DNA from: Oceanibacterium hippocampi
Lineage (GTDB): Bacteria > Pseudomonadota > Alphaproteobacteria > Sneathiellales > Sneathiellaceae
Assembly: GCF_900172325.1 (NCBI RefSeq)
Contig: NZ_FWFR01000002.1
Location: 62,001-126,000, forward strand
DNA length: 64,000 bases
Direction of reading: 5' to 3'
The position numbers and the translations under genes were made by a program. The stretch's first letter is position 1. Every line of letters starts with the position of its first letter. The notes below the pieces were generated by a model, which saw only the letters and a list, made by a program, of their open reading frames with translations, was not told the DNA's origin and did no database searches. Shown here piece after piece: positions 31,264-42,018 of this stretch.

Positions 31264-32211
31264 ATGAACGAGTTGACCGCGCCGGTCCGCCCGCGCCATC
31301 CGGAGAAGGCGCGGAACCCGGACAACCCGGTCCTCCGCAAGCCGGCCTGGATCCGCGTCAAGGCGCCGGGCAGCAAGGCCTTCGGCAATACCCGCGGGAT
31401 CCTGAAGGACCTCAATCTCACGACCGTCTGCGAAGAGGCGGCCTGTCCGAACATCGGCGAGTGCTGGGAGAAGAAGCACGCGACGATGATGATCATGGGC
31501 GAGACCTGCACGCGGGCCTGCGCCTTCTGCAACGTCGCGACCGGTCGCCCGTTGCCTCTCGACGCGGACGAGCCCGCCCGGGTGGGCGAGGCGGTGCGCC
31601 GGCTGGGGCTGGCCCATGTGGTGATCACCTCGGTCGATCGGGACGATCTCGCCGACGGCGGCGCCGCCCATTTCGCGGCGGTGATCGAGGCGATCCGCGC
31701 CGCCATGCCGGCGACCACGATCGAGATCCTGACGCCCGATTTCCTGCGCAAGGACGGCGCGCTGGAGATCGTCGTCGCGGCCCGTCCGGATGTCTTCAAC
31801 CACAATCTGGAAACCGTGCCCCGGCTCTATCCCTCGGTGCGACCGGGCGCCCGCTACTACCACTCGCTGCGCCTGCTCGACCGGGTCAAGGAAATGGACC
31901 CGAAGATGTTCACCAAGTCCGGCCTGATGGTCGGCCTCGGCGAAAGCCGGGAAGAGGTGATGCAGGTGATGGACGACATGCGCTCCGCCGATATCGACTT
32001 CATCACCGTCGGCCAGTATCTGGCGCCGACCCGCAAGCATCATCCGATCGATCGCTTCGTCACGCCGGAGGAATTCCACGGCCTCGAGACGATGGCCTAT
32101 GGCAAGGGCTTCCTGATGGTCTCGGCCTCGCCGCTGACCCGCTCGAGCCATCACGCGGGGGAGGATTTCGCACGGCTTCGCGAGGCCCGCGAAGCCGCGG
32201 TCGGCGGCTGA
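31264..32211 (+). CDS. lipA: Lipoyl synthase
   Basis: LipA is a radical SAM enzyme that inserts two sulfurs into protein-bound octanoyl groups, making the lipoyl cofactor used by PdhB and PdhC next door. The 315-residue protein has the auxiliary cluster cysteines Cys56, Cys61 and Cys67 ([12 protein letters not shown]) and the radical SAM CxxxCxxC at 82-89 (CTRACAFC). The conserved RSSYHA-type end appears as RSSHHAGED. Placement after lpdA couples cofactor and apoenzyme supply. Confidence 0.98.
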   Translation: MNELTAPVRPRHPEKARNPDNPVLRKPAWIRVKAPGSKAFGNTRGILKDLNLTTVCEEAACPNIGECWEKKHATMMIMGETCTRACAFCNVATGRPLPLDADEPARVGEAVRRLGLAHVVITSVDRDDLADGGAAHFAAVIEAIRAAMPATTIEILTPDFLRKDGALEIVVAARPDVFNHNLETVPRLYPSVRPGARYYHSLRLLDRVKEMDPKMFTKSGLMVGLGESREEVMQVMDDMRSADIDFITVGQYLAPTRKHHPIDRFVTPEEFHGLETMAYGKGFLMVSASPLTRSSHHAGEDFARLREAREAAVGG

Positions 32212-32223
32212 GGCGACAGGCCG

Positions 32224-32718
32224 ATGCCAACCCATGCGGAAAAGCGTGTCCTGCCCTATTCGCCGGACCAGATGTTCGAGCTGGTGGCGGCTATCGACCG
32301 TTATCCCGAGTTCCTGCCCTGGTGCGTCGGCGCCCGGATCCGCAAGCGCGAGGGCGACGTCGTCACCGCGGACCTGATCGTCGGCTTCAAGATGTTCCGC
32401 GAGCAGTTCGTTTCCCGTGTCGAACTCGACCGGGAGAACATGCGGATCGACGTCAACTATCTCGACGGGCCGTTCCGCTACCTCAACAATCACTGGATCT
32501 TCAAGGAGCACCCGGACGGCTGCCTGATCGACTTCTATGTCGATTTCGAATTCCGTTCGCGCATGCTGCAGCGAACCATCGGGATGCTGTTCAACGAGGC
32601 GGTGCGCCGCATGATCGCTGCCTTCGAGGCGCGCGCAGACGCGCTCTACGGCGAGAAGCCGGGCGGTGGCAAGCGCGGCGTGCTGTCGGCCGAGAGTGGC
32701 GCCTCCTCGAAGGGCTGA
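32224..32718 (+). CDS. Coq10/RatA-like START-domain protein
   Basis: The 164-residue protein belongs to the polyketide-cyclase/START-like family that includes Coq10 (ubiquinone binding) and E. coli RatA. Seen: RVLPYSPDQMFELVAAIDRYPEFLPWCVGARI at the N-terminus, the family signature, and MLFNEAVRRMIAAFEARA helix at the C-terminus. A role as ubiquinone chaperone is the likely one in alphaproteobacteria; toxin activity as reported for RatA is not implied. It follows lipA by 12 bases, a common arrangement in this class. Confidence 0.85.
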   Translation: MPTHAEKRVLPYSPDQMFELVAAIDRYPEFLPWCVGARIRKREGDVVTADLIVGFKMFREQFVSRVELDRENMRIDVNYLDGPFRYLNNHWIFKEHPDGCLIDFYVDFEFRSRMLQRTIGMLFNEAVRRMIAAFEARADALYGEKPGGGKRGVLSAESGASSKG

Positions 32719-32730
32719 TCCCGCCGGCCG

Positions 32731-33546
32731 TCAGACGGTCGCGACCACCACATGCGCCTGGACCTTGCCCGACACCGGGCCATCGCCGCAGGCTGCGGCG
32801 ATGGCCTCGGCGATCCTGTCGGTGACCTCGCCGAGGCCCGCTGGCGCCCGCGCCAGGATCTCGTTCCGGAGCGGGGTGCCCTGGCAATAGGCGATGGCCG
32901 GATCGCGAGGACCCGGTGCCGTGCTCGGCCGCGCCAGTGTCTCGACCTCGATATCGACGAAGTCGGCGGTCCGGAGGTCGTCGACGATTGCCGCGACATC
33001 GTGGTAGCCGTGCGGTGTGCGGGCAAGGAAGCGGGGCGGATCGGTGGGGAAGATCTTCGCCGCCGCGTCGGTCACCATCCGCGCCAGGTCGTTGTGTTCG
33101 ATCGCGTCCCAGGCATTGAACAGGAAGCGGCCGCCCGGCTTCAGAACCCGCCGCGCCTCCCGGTATCCGGCGACCCGGTCGGGAAAGAACATGACCCCGA
33201 ACTGGCAGCACAGCACGTCGAAGCTGGCGTCGTCGAAGGGGAGCGCCAGGGCGTCGGCCTGGCGCCAGTCGATCCGCTTATCCTTGCCCTGCCGGTCGAT
33301 GGCCCGTTGCAGCATGGGCTGGTTCAGGTCGCTCGCCACGTAGCGGGCATCCGGGCCGAGCAACGGGGCGAGGGCACGGGTCACGACACCGCTGCCCGCG
33401 GCGGTCTCGAGCACGTGCCCGGGCCGGGATGCGGCAACACGGCCGGCGAGATCGGCGGCAAAGGCCTCGAAGATCAGCGGCACCAGGTAACGGTCGTAGA
33501 TTTCGGGAATCGAGTCGGAGAAAACCTTGTCGGCTTCGAGCAGCAT
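32731..33546 (-). CDS. Class I SAM-dependent methyltransferase, substrate unknown
   Basis: The 271-residue protein has the Rossmann SAM-binding motif VLETAAGSGVVTRAL (residues ~45-59), the acidic motif II YVASDLNQPML, and DALALPFDDASFDVLCCQFGVMFFP as motif III, resembling the UbiE/Coq5 and Methyltransf_11 groups. The substrate cannot be read from sequence. It lies convergent with the coq10-like gene and downstream of cinA on the same strand with a 136-base gap, so it may have its own promoter. Confidence 0.85.
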   Translation of the reverse strand: MLLEADKVFSDSIPEIYDRYLVPLIFEAFAADLAGRVAASRPGHVLETAAGSGVVTRALAPLLGPDARYVASDLNQPMLQRAIDRQGKDKRIDWRQADALALPFDDASFDVLCCQFGVMFFPDRVAGYREARRVLKPGGRFLFNAWDAIEHNDLARMVTDAAAKIFPTDPPRFLARTPHGYHDVAAIVDDLRTADFVDIEVETLARPSTAPGPRDPAIAYCQGTPLRNEILARAPAGLGEVTDRIAEAIAAACGDGPVSGKVQAHVVVATV

Positions 33547-33682
33547 CGCTTTCTCTCCACGATCGCGCCGCGCAGGATCGATGCGGCCGTCACGGCGCGG
33601 AGCCCCGGCCGGATCGTCGATCCCAAATATTAGCAGGAACGGAAATACGCCGTTGCGACATTTCTGTGGCCTGAGTCGGGTC

Positions 33683-34189
33683 TCAGCGGGCGATCGCGGC
33701 CTCGATCGCCTCGATCAGCATGTCGAGGGCGACGGTGACGGTCGCGGCGCGGATCCCGGAACGGCCGAGGTCGCCGAACAGCATCTTGCGGTGGCGGGTC
33801 GGCTGGCCGGCGGCGGAACAGGCCAGATGCACCAGCCCGACCGGCTTCGCCGCGGTTCCGCCGCCCGGTCCGGCAACGCCGGTACAGGATACGCCGAGCT
33901 CGACGCCCGACTGGCGCCGCGCGCCCTCGGCCATGGCGCGGGCAACCTCCTCCGAGACCGCGCCGACCCGGCCGATCAGCCCGGCGGGGACGCCCAGCAT
34001 TGCCGTCTTCGCCTCGTTCGAATAGGTGACGAAGCCCCGGTCGACGACCGCCGAGGAGCCGGCAATCTCGGTCAGCGTCGCGGCGATCAGCCCGCCGGTG
34101 CAGGATTCCGCGGTCGCGACATGCCAGCCGAGCGCTTCGGCCCGGCGCAGGACGTCAGCGGCGCGACGGCGATTGTCCTTGTCGATCAT
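33683..34189 (-). CDS. cinA: CinA C-terminal-type nicotinamide-nucleotide amidohydrolase (PncC)
   Basis: Single-domain CinA-C proteins deamidate NMN to nicotinic acid mononucleotide for NAD recycling. The 168-residue protein shows VATAESCTGGLIAATLTEIAGSS at the N-terminus, FVTYSNEAKTAMLGV, SGVELGVSCTGVAGPGGGTAAKPVGLVHLA and a helical C-terminus, all typical. ATG 34189 overlaps the pgpA stop as ATGA. The upstream in-frame extension crosses pgpA and is a shadow. Confidence 0.93.
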   Translation of the reverse strand: MIDKDNRRRAADVLRRAEALGWHVATAESCTGGLIAATLTEIAGSSAVVDRGFVTYSNEAKTAMLGVPAGLIGRVGAVSEEVARAMAEGARRQSGVELGVSCTGVAGPGGGTAAKPVGLVHLACSAAGQPTRHRKMLFGDLGRSGIRAATVTVALDMLIEAIEAAIAR

Positions 34190-34698
34190 GCTGCTCCTCC
34201 AGACAGGTAGTCTGCCAGCCCGAGGTAACCGGCGACACAGGCGAGCCCGTAAAGCCCGGCCAGAATGTCGTCGGCCATGACGCCAAGCGCGCCGGGCAAC
34301 CGGCGATCGGCCCAGCCGACCGGCCAGGGCTTGACGATATCGAACAGCCGGAAGGCGGCGAAGCCGACCGCGAAGGCGAGCGGATCCGGGCTGCCGGCGC
34401 TGGTCGCGGCGAGCAGGGCGAGCCACTGCCCGGCGACCTCGTCGATCACCACCTCGCCGGGATCCTTGAGCCCCTTGGCCCGGCAATAGGCGGCGCTGGC
34501 CCAGAGCCCGGCAAGGAAGGCGAGAAGCGTGGCCAGCGCCAGCCACGGCCAGCCCGCGAATTCGAGGATGACCCAGGCGAAGGGCAGTGCGGCAAGCGAG
34601 CCCCAGGTCCCCGGCGCCTTCGGGATCAGGCCGGCGCCGAACCAGGTGGCGATCAGGCTCGCCGGATGGCTGAAGGCGATGCCGTCCGGCCGGTTCAT
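34186..34698 (-). CDS. pgpA: Phosphatidylglycerophosphatase A
   Basis: PgpA dephosphorylates phosphatidylglycerophosphate to phosphatidylglycerol in the inner membrane. The 170-residue protein has the family motifs WFGAGLIPKAPGTWGSLAALP, DPGEVVIDEVAGQWLAL and FRLFDIVKPWPVGWADRRLPGALGVMADDILAG, with three to four hydrophobic segments. It overlaps ispDF and cinA by four bases each, so the three are translationally coupled. Confidence 0.95.
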   Translation of the reverse strand: MNRPDGIAFSHPASLIATWFGAGLIPKAPGTWGSLAALPFAWVILEFAGWPWLALATLLAFLAGLWASAAYCRAKGLKDPGEVVIDEVAGQWLALLAATSAGSPDPLAFAVGFAAFRLFDIVKPWPVGWADRRLPGALGVMADDILAGLYGLACVAGYLGLADYLSGGAA

Positions 34699-35855
34699 CG
34701 CGCCGGTCCGTCGAAGGCGACGGTCGCCAGCGCCTGGGCGGCGATCCCCTCGCGGCGGCCGGTGAAGCCCAGCCGTTCCGTGGTCGTCGCCTTGACGCTG
34801 ACACGGCCGACCTCGAGGCCGAGAATGTCGGCGATCCGCGCCCGCATCGCTTCCCTGTGGGGGCCGACCTTCGGCGCCTCGCAGATCAGCGTGACGTCAA
34901 CAGCCGTGATCCGCGCGCCGGCGGCGCGGACCCGTTCGCCCGCATGGCGCAGGAAGCGGTCGGAGGCGACGCCGCGCCATTGCGGATCGGAGGGCAGGAA
35001 ATGGCTGCCGATATCGCCGTCGCCGATTGCCCCGAGCAGGGCATCGGTGAGCGCATGCAGGCCGACGTCGGCGTCGGAATGGCCTTTCAGCGCCGCCTCG
35101 TGCGGGATCTCGACGCCACAGAGATAGACCCGGTCGCCTGCCTCGAAGGCATGCACATCGAATCCCTGTCCGACCCGGATATCCGCCATGCCTGCCCCCA
35201 GTTCGCGGCCCGCGCGGGCCAGGTCTTCCGCCGTCGTCACCTTGAAGGCGCGCTCGCTGCCGGCGACGGTGTGGACGGCGATTCCGGCCGCCGCCGCGAC
35301 CGAGGCATCGTCCGTGTGGTGCCCGCCGGCGGCGCGCCGATGGGCGTCCAGGATGGTCGCGAAGCGGAAGCCTTGCGGCGTCTGCGCGCGGTAGAGGCCG
35401 GCACGGTCGATATCGCAGGCCACGCTGTCGCCGTCGAGCCGCTTCAGGCTGTCGGCGACGGCGAGCACCGGCAGCACCGCTGCGTGTTGCTTCAGCGCGG
35501 CGAGGCAGCGATCGATCAGCGCCGGCTCGACAAGCGGCCGGGCGGCGTCGTGGATCAGGACCTCGGTGGGAGCGAACTCGACCAGGCTTTCCAGTCCGGC
35601 GCGAACCGAATCCTGGCGCTCGGCGCCGCCGGTCACCGGGCCGGCGAGGTCGAGCCCGGCGACCGCAGTGTCATAGACGGCGCGGTCATCGGCATGGATC
35701 ACGACGCGGACGCCGGCGATTCCCGGATGGCCGAGAAAGGCCCGTACCGCGTGCCGCAGCATCGGCTCGCCGGCGAGCGGCAGGTACTGCTTGGCCCGGC
35801 CGGCGCCGACCCGCGTGCCGCGCCCGGCAGCGACGATCAATGCATAGGCTCCCAT
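34695..35855 (-). CDS. ispDF: Bifunctional IspD/IspF enzyme of the MEP isoprenoid pathway
   Basis: A 386-residue fusion. Residues 1-~222 are IspD, the MEP cytidylyltransferase: ALIVAAGRGTRVGAGRAKQYLPL, AARPLVEPALIDRCL, RAQTPQGFRF. Residues ~223-386 are IspF, the cyclodiphosphate synthase: RVGQGFDVHAFEAGDRVYLCGV with the zinc-binding Asp-x-His, LKGHSDADVGLHALTDALLGA and the C-terminal ATTTERLGFTGRREGIAA. The fusion is typical of alphaproteobacteria and epsilonproteobacteria. ATG 35855 begins the IspD core. Confidence 0.97.
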   Translation of the reverse strand: MGAYALIVAAGRGTRVGAGRAKQYLPLAGEPMLRHAVRAFLGHPGIAGVRVVIHADDRAVYDTAVAGLDLAGPVTGGAERQDSVRAGLESLVEFAPTEVLIHDAARPLVEPALIDRCLAALKQHAAVLPVLAVADSLKRLDGDSVACDIDRAGLYRAQTPQGFRFATILDAHRRAAGGHHTDDASVAAAAGIAVHTVAGSERAFKVTTAEDLARAGRELGAGMADIRVGQGFDVHAFEAGDRVYLCGVEIPHEAALKGHSDADVGLHALTDALLGAIGDGDIGSHFLPSDPQWRGVASDRFLRHAGERVRAAGARITAVDVTLICEAPKVGPHREAMRARIADILGLEVGRVSVKATTTERLGFTGRREGIAAQALATVAFDGPAR

Positions 35856-36042
35856 GGGCCGGACACTAGCGCGGCTTCCCGCCGGTTGGAAGCGGACAGG
35901 CATCGGCGGCGGCTGCCGGCAAGGCAGCGGTTCGGCCGATGGCGACAACCCCGACGATTTCGCTCGACAAGGTATCTTGCGGTGCAGCAAAAGCTGCCGT
36001 AGATTGCCCACGAATTGATCAGTAAGGCAAAGTGACCAATAA

Positions 36043-37041
36043 ATGACCATCAGGATCGGGCCGATAACGGTCGAGGGCCGCGTCGTGCTGGCGCCGATGT
36101 CCGGAATCAGCGACCTGCCGTTCCGTCGCCTGGCCCGGCGCGCCGGGGTCGGTCTGGTCGTCTCGGAAATGATTGCCAGCCGTTCGATGATCCAGGAGAG
36201 CCGGGAATCGATGCGGTTGTCGCGGTCCGAACCGGAGGAGCGGCCGATGGCCGTGCAACTGGCCGGCTGCGAGCCCGAAGTGATGGCCGAGGCGGCGCGG
36301 CTCAACGCCGACCGGGGCGCCGAGATCATCGACATCAACATGGGCTGCCCGGTCAAGAAAGTGGTCAGCGGGCAGGCCGGCTCGGCGCTGATGCGCGATC
36401 TCGACCACGCGGCCCGGATCATCGCCGCGACCGTCAGGGCGGTCAGCCTGCCAGTGACGCTGAAGATGCGGACCGGCTGGGACATGGAGAACCGGAACGC
36501 CCCGGAACTCGCGCGGATCGCCGAGAACGAGGGTATCCGCATGATCACCGTGCACGGCCGGACCCGGGCGCAATTGTTCAACGGCCGGGCCGACTGGCGC
36601 TTCGTCCGCCGGGTCCGCGAGGCGACCGGCCTGCCGCTGATCGTCAACGGCGACATTGCCGGCGTGGACGACGCCCGCGCCGCGCTCGAGCAATCCGGTG
36701 CGGACGGGGTGATGATCGGCCGCGGCGCCTATGGCCGGCCCTGGCTGCCGGGCGCGATCCGCCGTGCCCTCGACGGCGAGGAGGATGTCGGCGACCCGTC
36801 GCCGGAGGCCGAATGCGCCATCGTGCTGGAACATTACGACGCCATGCTCAGCCATTACGGTCTGAATGTCGGGCTTCGTGCCGCGCGCAAGCATCTCGGC
36901 TGGTACGGCGCCCGTCATGCCGGCGGCAAGAGCTTTCGCGACCGGGTCATGCGGCTCGACGAGGCGGACGCGGTGCGCCAGGAGATCCGTGCCTTCTATG
37001 CCGGTCTCGCCGACCAGGCGGCGAACGGGATCGCCGCATGA
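36043..37041 (+). CDS. dusB: tRNA-dihydrouridine synthase (DusB/NifR3)
   Basis: FMN-dependent enzyme that reduces uridines in the D-loop of tRNA. The 332-residue protein has [38 protein letters not shown] with catalytic Cys102, [23 protein letters not shown] and [33 protein letters not shown]. It overlaps ntrB by four bases (ATGA), the well-known nifR3-ntrBC arrangement of alphaproteobacteria. The 187 bases upstream hold the operon promoter, not resolved by eye. Confidence 0.97.
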   Translation: MTIRIGPITVEGRVVLAPMSGISDLPFRRLARRAGVGLVVSEMIASRSMIQESRESMRLSRSEPEERPMAVQLAGCEPEVMAEAARLNADRGAEIIDINMGCPVKKVVSGQAGSALMRDLDHAARIIAATVRAVSLPVTLKMRTGWDMENRNAPELARIAENEGIRMITVHGRTRAQLFNGRADWRFVRRVREATGLPLIVNGDIAGVDDARAALEQSGADGVMIGRGAYGRPWLPGAIRRALDGEEDVGDPSPEAECAIVLEHYDAMLSHYGLNVGLRAARKHLGWYGARHAGGKSFRDRVMRLDEADAVRQEIRAFYAGLADQAANGIAA

Positions 37042-38150
37042 CCGGCCCCTTCGCCCGGCGCTGGCGGCCGATCGACGAGAACCGCAATGCCGCCGTCATC
37101 AACGCCCTTCCGGCGCCGCTGCTGGTCATCGACGGGGAAGAGCGTATCGCCCTCGTCAATCCGGCCGCGGAAAGCTTCTTCGGTTCCAGCGCGACGCTGC
37201 TGGTCGGCCAGCCGATCATCGATCTGCTGCCGTTCGGCAGCCCGGTCGCGGCGCTGATCCGCTCGGCCCGCGAACAGGGCATCACGATCGCCGAGTATGA
37301 CGTCGATATCGGCACGCCGAAGACCGGGCCGCGCAACGTGAACCTGACCGTCTCGCCGGTCTTCGAGGAGGCCGGCAGCGTCATCGTCCAGCTCGAGGAT
37401 CGCTCGATCGCCGCCAAGATGGACCAGCAGTTGACCCAGCGCGGCGCGGCCCGTTCGGTCACCGCGATGGCCCAACTGCTTGCGCACGAGATCAAGAATC
37501 CGCTGTCCGGCATTCGCGGCGCGGCACAGCTGCTGGAACAGGCCGCCAGCGACGACGACCGGGTCCTGACCCGCCTGATCTGCGACGAGGCGGACCGCAT
37601 CGTCGGGCTCGTCGACCGCATGGATGCCTTCACCGACGAACGGCCGCTGGAACGCGGCGGCGTCAACATCCACCAGGTGCTCGAGCATGTCCGCAATCTC
37701 GCCCGTTCGGGCTTTGCCCGTCATGTCCGCTTCGTGGAGACCTACGACCCGTCGCTGCCGCCGGTGCTCGGCAACCGCGACCAGCTCATCCAGGTCTTCC
37801 TGAACCTGGTCAAGAACGCCGCCGAGGCGGTACCGGCAGAGGGCGGCGAGATCCATCTCTCGACCGCCTACCGGCAGGGCATCCGGCTCGCCTTCGCCGG
37901 CAGTCGGGAGCGACTGCAACTGCCGCTCGAGGTCACCGTGGCCGACAATGGCGGCGGCATCCCGCAGGAACTGATCGGCAACCTGTTCGATCCGTTCGTC
38001 ACCACCAAGCCGAACGGCAGCGGCCTTGGCCTTGCCCTTGTCGCCAAGATCGTTGGCGACCATCGCGGCATCATCGAATGCGACAACACCGACCGCGGCG
38101 CGCGATTCCGAATCCGCCTGCCGATCGACACGCGGCCGGAGGAGGGCTGA
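37038..38150 (+). CDS. ntrB: Nitrogen regulation sensor kinase NtrB (GlnL)
   Basis: NtrB is the soluble kinase/phosphatase that, under control of PII protein, phosphorylates NtrC when nitrogen is scarce. The 370-residue protein has a PAS domain (~20-120, [25 protein letters not shown]), a dimerisation/phosphoacceptor helix with His150 ([20 protein letters not shown]) and an ATPase domain with N ([10 protein letters not shown]), G1 (VADNGGGIP) and G2 ([11 protein letters not shown]) boxes. No membrane segment. Translationally coupled to dusB. Confidence 0.97.
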   Translation: MTGPFARRWRPIDENRNAAVINALPAPLLVIDGEERIALVNPAAESFFGSSATLLVGQPIIDLLPFGSPVAALIRSAREQGITIAEYDVDIGTPKTGPRNVNLTVSPVFEEAGSVIVQLEDRSIAAKMDQQLTQRGAARSVTAMAQLLAHEIKNPLSGIRGAAQLLEQAASDDDRVLTRLICDEADRIVGLVDRMDAFTDERPLERGGVNIHQVLEHVRNLARSGFARHVRFVETYDPSLPPVLGNRDQLIQVFLNLVKNAAEAVPAEGGEIHLSTAYRQGIRLAFAGSRERLQLPLEVTVADNGGGIPQELIGNLFDPFVTTKPNGSGLGLALVAKIVGDHRGIIECDNTDRGARFRIRLPIDTRPEEG

Positions 38151-38151
38151 C

Positions 38152-39591
38152 ATGACCCGAACCGTTCTGATTGCCGACGACGACAGCGCCATCCGCACCG
38201 TGCTCGGCCAGGCGCTCGGCCGGGCCGGCTACAATGTCCGCACCACCGGGCTGGCGGCGACGCTCTACAACTGGGTCCAGGACGGCGAGGGCGACCTGGT
38301 GATCACCGACGTGGTCATGCCGGACGAGAACGGCCTCGACCTGCTGCCGCGCATCAAGCGGCTCCGCCCCGATCTGCCGATCGTGGTGATGAGCGCCCAG
38401 AACACCCTGTTCACGGCGATCCGGGCGACCGAACGCGGCGCCTACGACTACCTCGCCAAGCCGTTCGACCTGCGCGAACTGGTTCAGGTCGCCGAGCGCG
38501 CGCTGACCCGGCCGGAGGGGCCGCTCGCCACGCCGAAGCGGGAGGAGGAGGGCGAGGATATCCCGCTGGTCGGCCGTTCGCCGGCGATGCAGGAGATCTA
38601 CCGCGTCCTTGCCCGCCTGATGGGGACCGACCTCTCGGTGCTGATCTTCGGCGAGTCCGGGACCGGCAAGGAACTGGTGGCGCGCGCCCTGCACGATTAC
38701 GGCAAGCGCCGGAAGGGGCCTTTCGTCGCCATCAACATGGCGGCGATCCCGCGCGAACTGATCGAATCCGAGCTGTTCGGCCACGAGAAGGGTGCCTTCA
38801 CCAGCGCCAACAACCGCTATGCCGGTCGCTTCGAGCAGGCCGAGGGCGGTACGCTGTTCCTCGACGAGATCGGCGACATGCCGATCGAGGCGCAGACCCG
38901 CCTGCTGCGCGTCCTGCAGCAGGGCGAATACACCACCGTGGGCGGGCGAACGCCGATCCGCGCCAATGTCCGGATCGTCGCCGCGACCAACAAGGACCTG
39001 AAGCAGTTCGTCCGCCAGGGCCTGTTCCGGGAGGATCTCTACTACCGGCTGAACGTGGTGCCGCTTCGCCTGCCGCCGCTCCGCGAACGCACCGACGACA
39101 TTCCCGATCTGGTCTCCCACTTCATGCAGCAGGTGAAGGACGAGGGCCTGCCGGCCAAGCGCTTCGACAACACCGCCTTCGAATGGATGAAGTCCTACCG
39201 CTGGCCCGGCAATGTCCGGGAACTGGAGAACCTGGTGCGGCGGATCACCGCGCTGTATTCGGAGGAAGTGATCGGTGTCGAGATCGTGCGCCAGGAGCTG
39301 TCGAGCCGCGAGGAGACGCCGCCCCGGGAGGAGCCCCCGGAAGAGGAAAGCCTCGGCGATGCGGTGACCCGCCACCTGAGCCGCTATTTCGCCGCCCATG
39401 GCGATGGCCTGCCGCCGGCCGGTGTCTACGACCGGGTGATCCGCGAGGTCGAGCGGCCGCTGATCGGTCTCGTCCTCAATGCGACCCGCGGCAACCAGCT
39501 CCGCGCCGCCGAACTGCTCGGCGTCAACCGGAATACCCTGCGCAAGAAGATCCGCGACCTGGAGATCACGGTCATCCGCGGCATCAAGTAA
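38152..39591 (+). CDS. ntrC: Nitrogen regulation response regulator NtrC (GlnG)
   Basis: NtrC activates sigma-54 promoters of nitrogen genes when phosphorylated. Domains in 479 residues: receiver with phospho-acceptor Asp53 ([12 protein letters not shown]), AAA+ domain with Walker A GESGTGKE, Walker [14 protein letters not shown] and sensor/arginine-finger region, then a Fis-type helix-turn-helix ([20 protein letters not shown]). The sigma-54 contact loop reads GAFTSA (38791-38808), not the usual GAFTGA. The gene starts one base after the ntrB stop. Confidence 0.97.
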   Translation: MTRTVLIADDDSAIRTVLGQALGRAGYNVRTTGLAATLYNWVQDGEGDLVITDVVMPDENGLDLLPRIKRLRPDLPIVVMSAQNTLFTAIRATERGAYDYLAKPFDLRELVQVAERALTRPEGPLATPKREEEGEDIPLVGRSPAMQEIYRVLARLMGTDLSVLIFGESGTGKELVARALHDYGKRRKGPFVAINMAAIPRELIESELFGHEKGAFTSANNRYAGRFEQAEGGTLFLDEIGDMPIEAQTRLLRVLQQGEYTTVGGRTPIRANVRIVAATNKDLKQFVRQGLFREDLYYRLNVVPLRLPPLRERTDDIPDLVSHFMQQVKDEGLPAKRFDNTAFEWMKSYRWPGNVRELENLVRRITALYSEEVIGVEIVRQELSSREETPPREEPPEEESLGDAVTRHLSRYFAAHGDGLPPAGVYDRVIREVERPLIGLVLNATRGNQLRAAELLGVNRNTLRKKIRDLEITVIRGIK

Positions 39592-39747
39592 AGCGCCTTG
39601 GCGCGAGCGGTCCGGCGATCGGCATCGCGGCCACACCGTTGCCGATGGGAGACCGGATCGCGTGACGCGCTGTTGCGTCTCTGATACATAACGGGACATG
39701 ATTACCACGCTTCGGCGTATTCGATCGTAAATGGGCACAGGCGCGCA

Positions 39748-42018
39748 TTGACAAACCCGACCAGCAGGGCGGACAAGCCCGGCAGCTTCAGCTTGCGGCT
39801 TGTCGCATGGGCGGAGCGGATCGGCCTGGCCCGTGGCCTCGGCCTCGGTCTCGGCATCGCCACCTTCCTGAGCGTGATGGCGACCTCGGCCGCGCTGTCC
39901 AACGAACTGCCATTCTCGGTCGACACCTGGGTGATCCGGGTTCTGCTGGTGCTCGACCTGGCGCTGCTGCTGCTGCTCGCCGCCCTGATCGCCCGGCGGC
40001 TGGTGACGATCTGGGCCGAGCGCCGGCGCGGCATCGCCGGTTCGCGCCTGCATACCCGCCTGATCAAGCTGTTCTCGATCGTCGCCGTGGCGCCGGCGAT
40101 CCTGGTTGCGATCTTCACCGCGGTCTATTTCAACCTGGTGGTCGAGCAATGGTTCTCGGACCGGGTGAATACCGCCGTACGCTCCTCGGTGGCGGTCGCG
40201 GAAGCCTATATCCAGGAGCATATCCAGAGCATCCGCGCCGACGTGCTGGCGATGGCGGCCGACCTCAACCGGGCGGCGCCGAGCCTGGCCCAGCGGCGTA
40301 ACCGCTTCGACCAGGTGATGGGCGCCCAGGCCTCGCTCCGGAACCTGAGCGAGGCGGTGGTCATCGACCGCCAGCAGAATGTCATCGCCCGCTCGCCGCT
40401 CTCCTTCGTGATGGAGGTCGAGCGGGTGCCGCCGGCCGCCCTGACCGAAGCCGACGACGGCGACGTGGTGATCCTGACCTCGGAGGACGACGACCGGGTC
40501 CGCGCGCTGGTCCGCCTCGACCGTTTCATCGACGCCTATCTCTATGTCGGCCGGTTCATCGAGCCGCGCGTGCTCAACCATGTCGAATCGACGCGCCGCG
40601 CGGTGCGGGAATACGAGCGCCTGCAGAGCGAGAGCGTCGGCATCGTCATACCGTTCGTGCTGATCTTCATCGTCGTCTCGCTGCTCGTGGTGCTGGTCGC
40701 GATCTGGTTCGGCATGACGCTGGCGACCCAGCTCGTGCGGCCGATCATCGGCCTGGTCGACGCCGCCGAGGCGGTGCGCCGCGGCGAACTGGAGGCGCGG
40801 GTCCCAGAAACCCGGACCGGCGACGAGATGGCGCTGCTGGCACGCACCTTCAACCGGATGATCGACCAGCTTCGCCGCCAGCGGAACGCGCTGGTGACCG
40901 CGAACAACCAGATTGACGAGCGCCGCCGCTTCACCGAGGCGGTGCTGTCGGGCGTGACCGCCGGCGTGCTCGGCCTCGACCCGGACGGCGGGATCGAACT
41001 GATCAACCGTTCCGCCGTGCGGCTGCTCGCGCGTGGCGGCGACGAGTTGGTCGGGCACGGCTTCCAGGCGGCCCTGCCGGAAATGGCCGAGCTGCTCAAG
41101 CTCGCCGGAGACCGTCACCGGCGCTACACCCAGGACCAGATCACGATCGTCATCAACGGCTCGGCCCGCAATCTGCTTGTCCGGGTCGCCGCCCAGCGCG
41201 ACGGCGAGAAGATCAAGGGCTACGTGGTCACCTTCGACGACGTGACCGAGCTGGTCTCGGCCCAGCGCATGGCGGCCTGGGGCGATGTCGCCCGGCGCAT
41301 CGCGCACGAGATCAAGAACCCGCTGACCCCGATCCAGTTGTCCGCCGAGCGGCTGCGGCGCCGCTACCTGAAGGAGATCGAGTCCGATCCGGCGGTCTTC
41401 GCCCAGTGCATCGAGACGATCATCCGCCATGTCGGCGACATCGGCCGCATGGTCGACGAATTCTCATCCTTCGCCCGCATGCCCGCGCCGGTCTTCAAGG
41501 CCGAGGATGTCGGCCAGATCCTTCGCCAGACGGTGCTGCTGCAACGGATCGCCCGGCCCGACATCGAATTCCGCGAAACCCTGCCGGGCGAGCCGCTGGT
41601 CGCCAATTGCGACGGCCGTCAGCTCTCGCAGGTCCTGACCAACCTGCTGCAGAATGCCGTCGATGCGATCGACGAGCGCCAGGAAGGCGACAGCGGGGCG
41701 CCGCCGGGCGAGGTCGAGCTTTCGCTGTTCCGCGACCGCGAGGTGATCGCGATCGAGGTCGCCGACAACGGCTGCGGCCTGCCGGTCGACGAGCGCGAGC
41801 GGCTGACCGAGCCCTATGTGACCAAGAAGGAGAAGGGGACCGGCCTCGGTCTCGCGATCGTCAAGAAAATCATGGAAGAACATGGCGGGGACATCAGCCT
41901 GAAGGACCGGGACGGCACCGGCGCGGTGGTGCGCCTCGCACTGCCGGTCCCGAAGGCCGAAGACGGCAACGAAAGCGGCAATCAGCAAGACGAGAAACAG
42001 ACGGCTTATGGCGCGTGA
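39748..42018 (+). CDS. ntrY: Nitrogen regulation sensor kinase NtrY
   Basis: NtrY is the membrane sensor partner of NtrX, linked to nitrogen, redox and envelope control in alphaproteobacteria. The 756-residue protein has hydrophobic segments near 33-53, 64-88, 105-127 and ~296-322, with an extracytoplasmic sensor region between the last two. HAMP, PAS, the phosphoacceptor His520 ([21 protein letters not shown]) and ATPase boxes ([28 protein letters not shown]) follow. The start is TTG 39748, the only start upstream of the basic N-terminal region; ATG codons further in would cut this region off. It overlaps ntrX by 11 bases. Confidence 0.95.
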   Translation: MTNPTSRADKPGSFSLRLVAWAERIGLARGLGLGLGIATFLSVMATSAALSNELPFSVDTWVIRVLLVLDLALLLLLAALIARRLVTIWAERRRGIAGSRLHTRLIKLFSIVAVAPAILVAIFTAVYFNLVVEQWFSDRVNTAVRSSVAVAEAYIQEHIQSIRADVLAMAADLNRAAPSLAQRRNRFDQVMGAQASLRNLSEAVVIDRQQNVIARSPLSFVMEVERVPPAALTEADDGDVVILTSEDDDRVRALVRLDRFIDAYLYVGRFIEPRVLNHVESTRRAVREYERLQSESVGIVIPFVLIFIVVSLLVVLVAIWFGMTLATQLVRPIIGLVDAAEAVRRGELEARVPETRTGDEMALLARTFNRMIDQLRRQRNALVTANNQIDERRRFTEAVLSGVTAGVLGLDPDGGIELINRSAVRLLARGGDELVGHGFQAALPEMAELLKLAGDRHRRYTQDQITIVINGSARNLLVRVAAQRDGEKIKGYVVTFDDVTELVSAQRMAAWGDVARRIAHEIKNPLTPIQLSAERLRRRYLKEIESDPAVFAQCIETIIRHVGDIGRMVDEFSSFARMPAPVFKAEDVGQILRQTVLLQRIARPDIEFRETLPGEPLVANCDGRQLSQVLTNLLQNAVDAIDERQEGDSGAPPGEVELSLFRDREVIAIEVADNGCGLPVDERERLTEPYVTKKEKGTGLGLAIVKKIMEEHGGDISLKDRDGTGAVVRLALPVPKAEDGNESGNQQDEKQTAYGA

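Noticed and set aside
35984-35997. Dyad GCAGC-AAAA-GCTGC upstream of dusB as an NtrC site
   Set aside because: It does not match the TGCACC/GGTGCA pattern well and no sigma-54 -24/-12 element was found nearby; kept only as a short inverted repeat.
39664-39679. Short inverted repeat GACGC-N6-GCGTC between ntrC and ntrY as a terminator
   Set aside because: Only five base pairs and no T-run; too weak to call in GC-rich DNA.
38071-41430. Very long minus-strand open frame (over 1100 codons) across ntrC-ntrY
   Set aside because: It is antisense to well-conserved ntrC and ntrY and encodes Arg/Gly/Asp/Gln/His-rich low-complexity protein, as expected for a shadow frame in GC-rich DNA.
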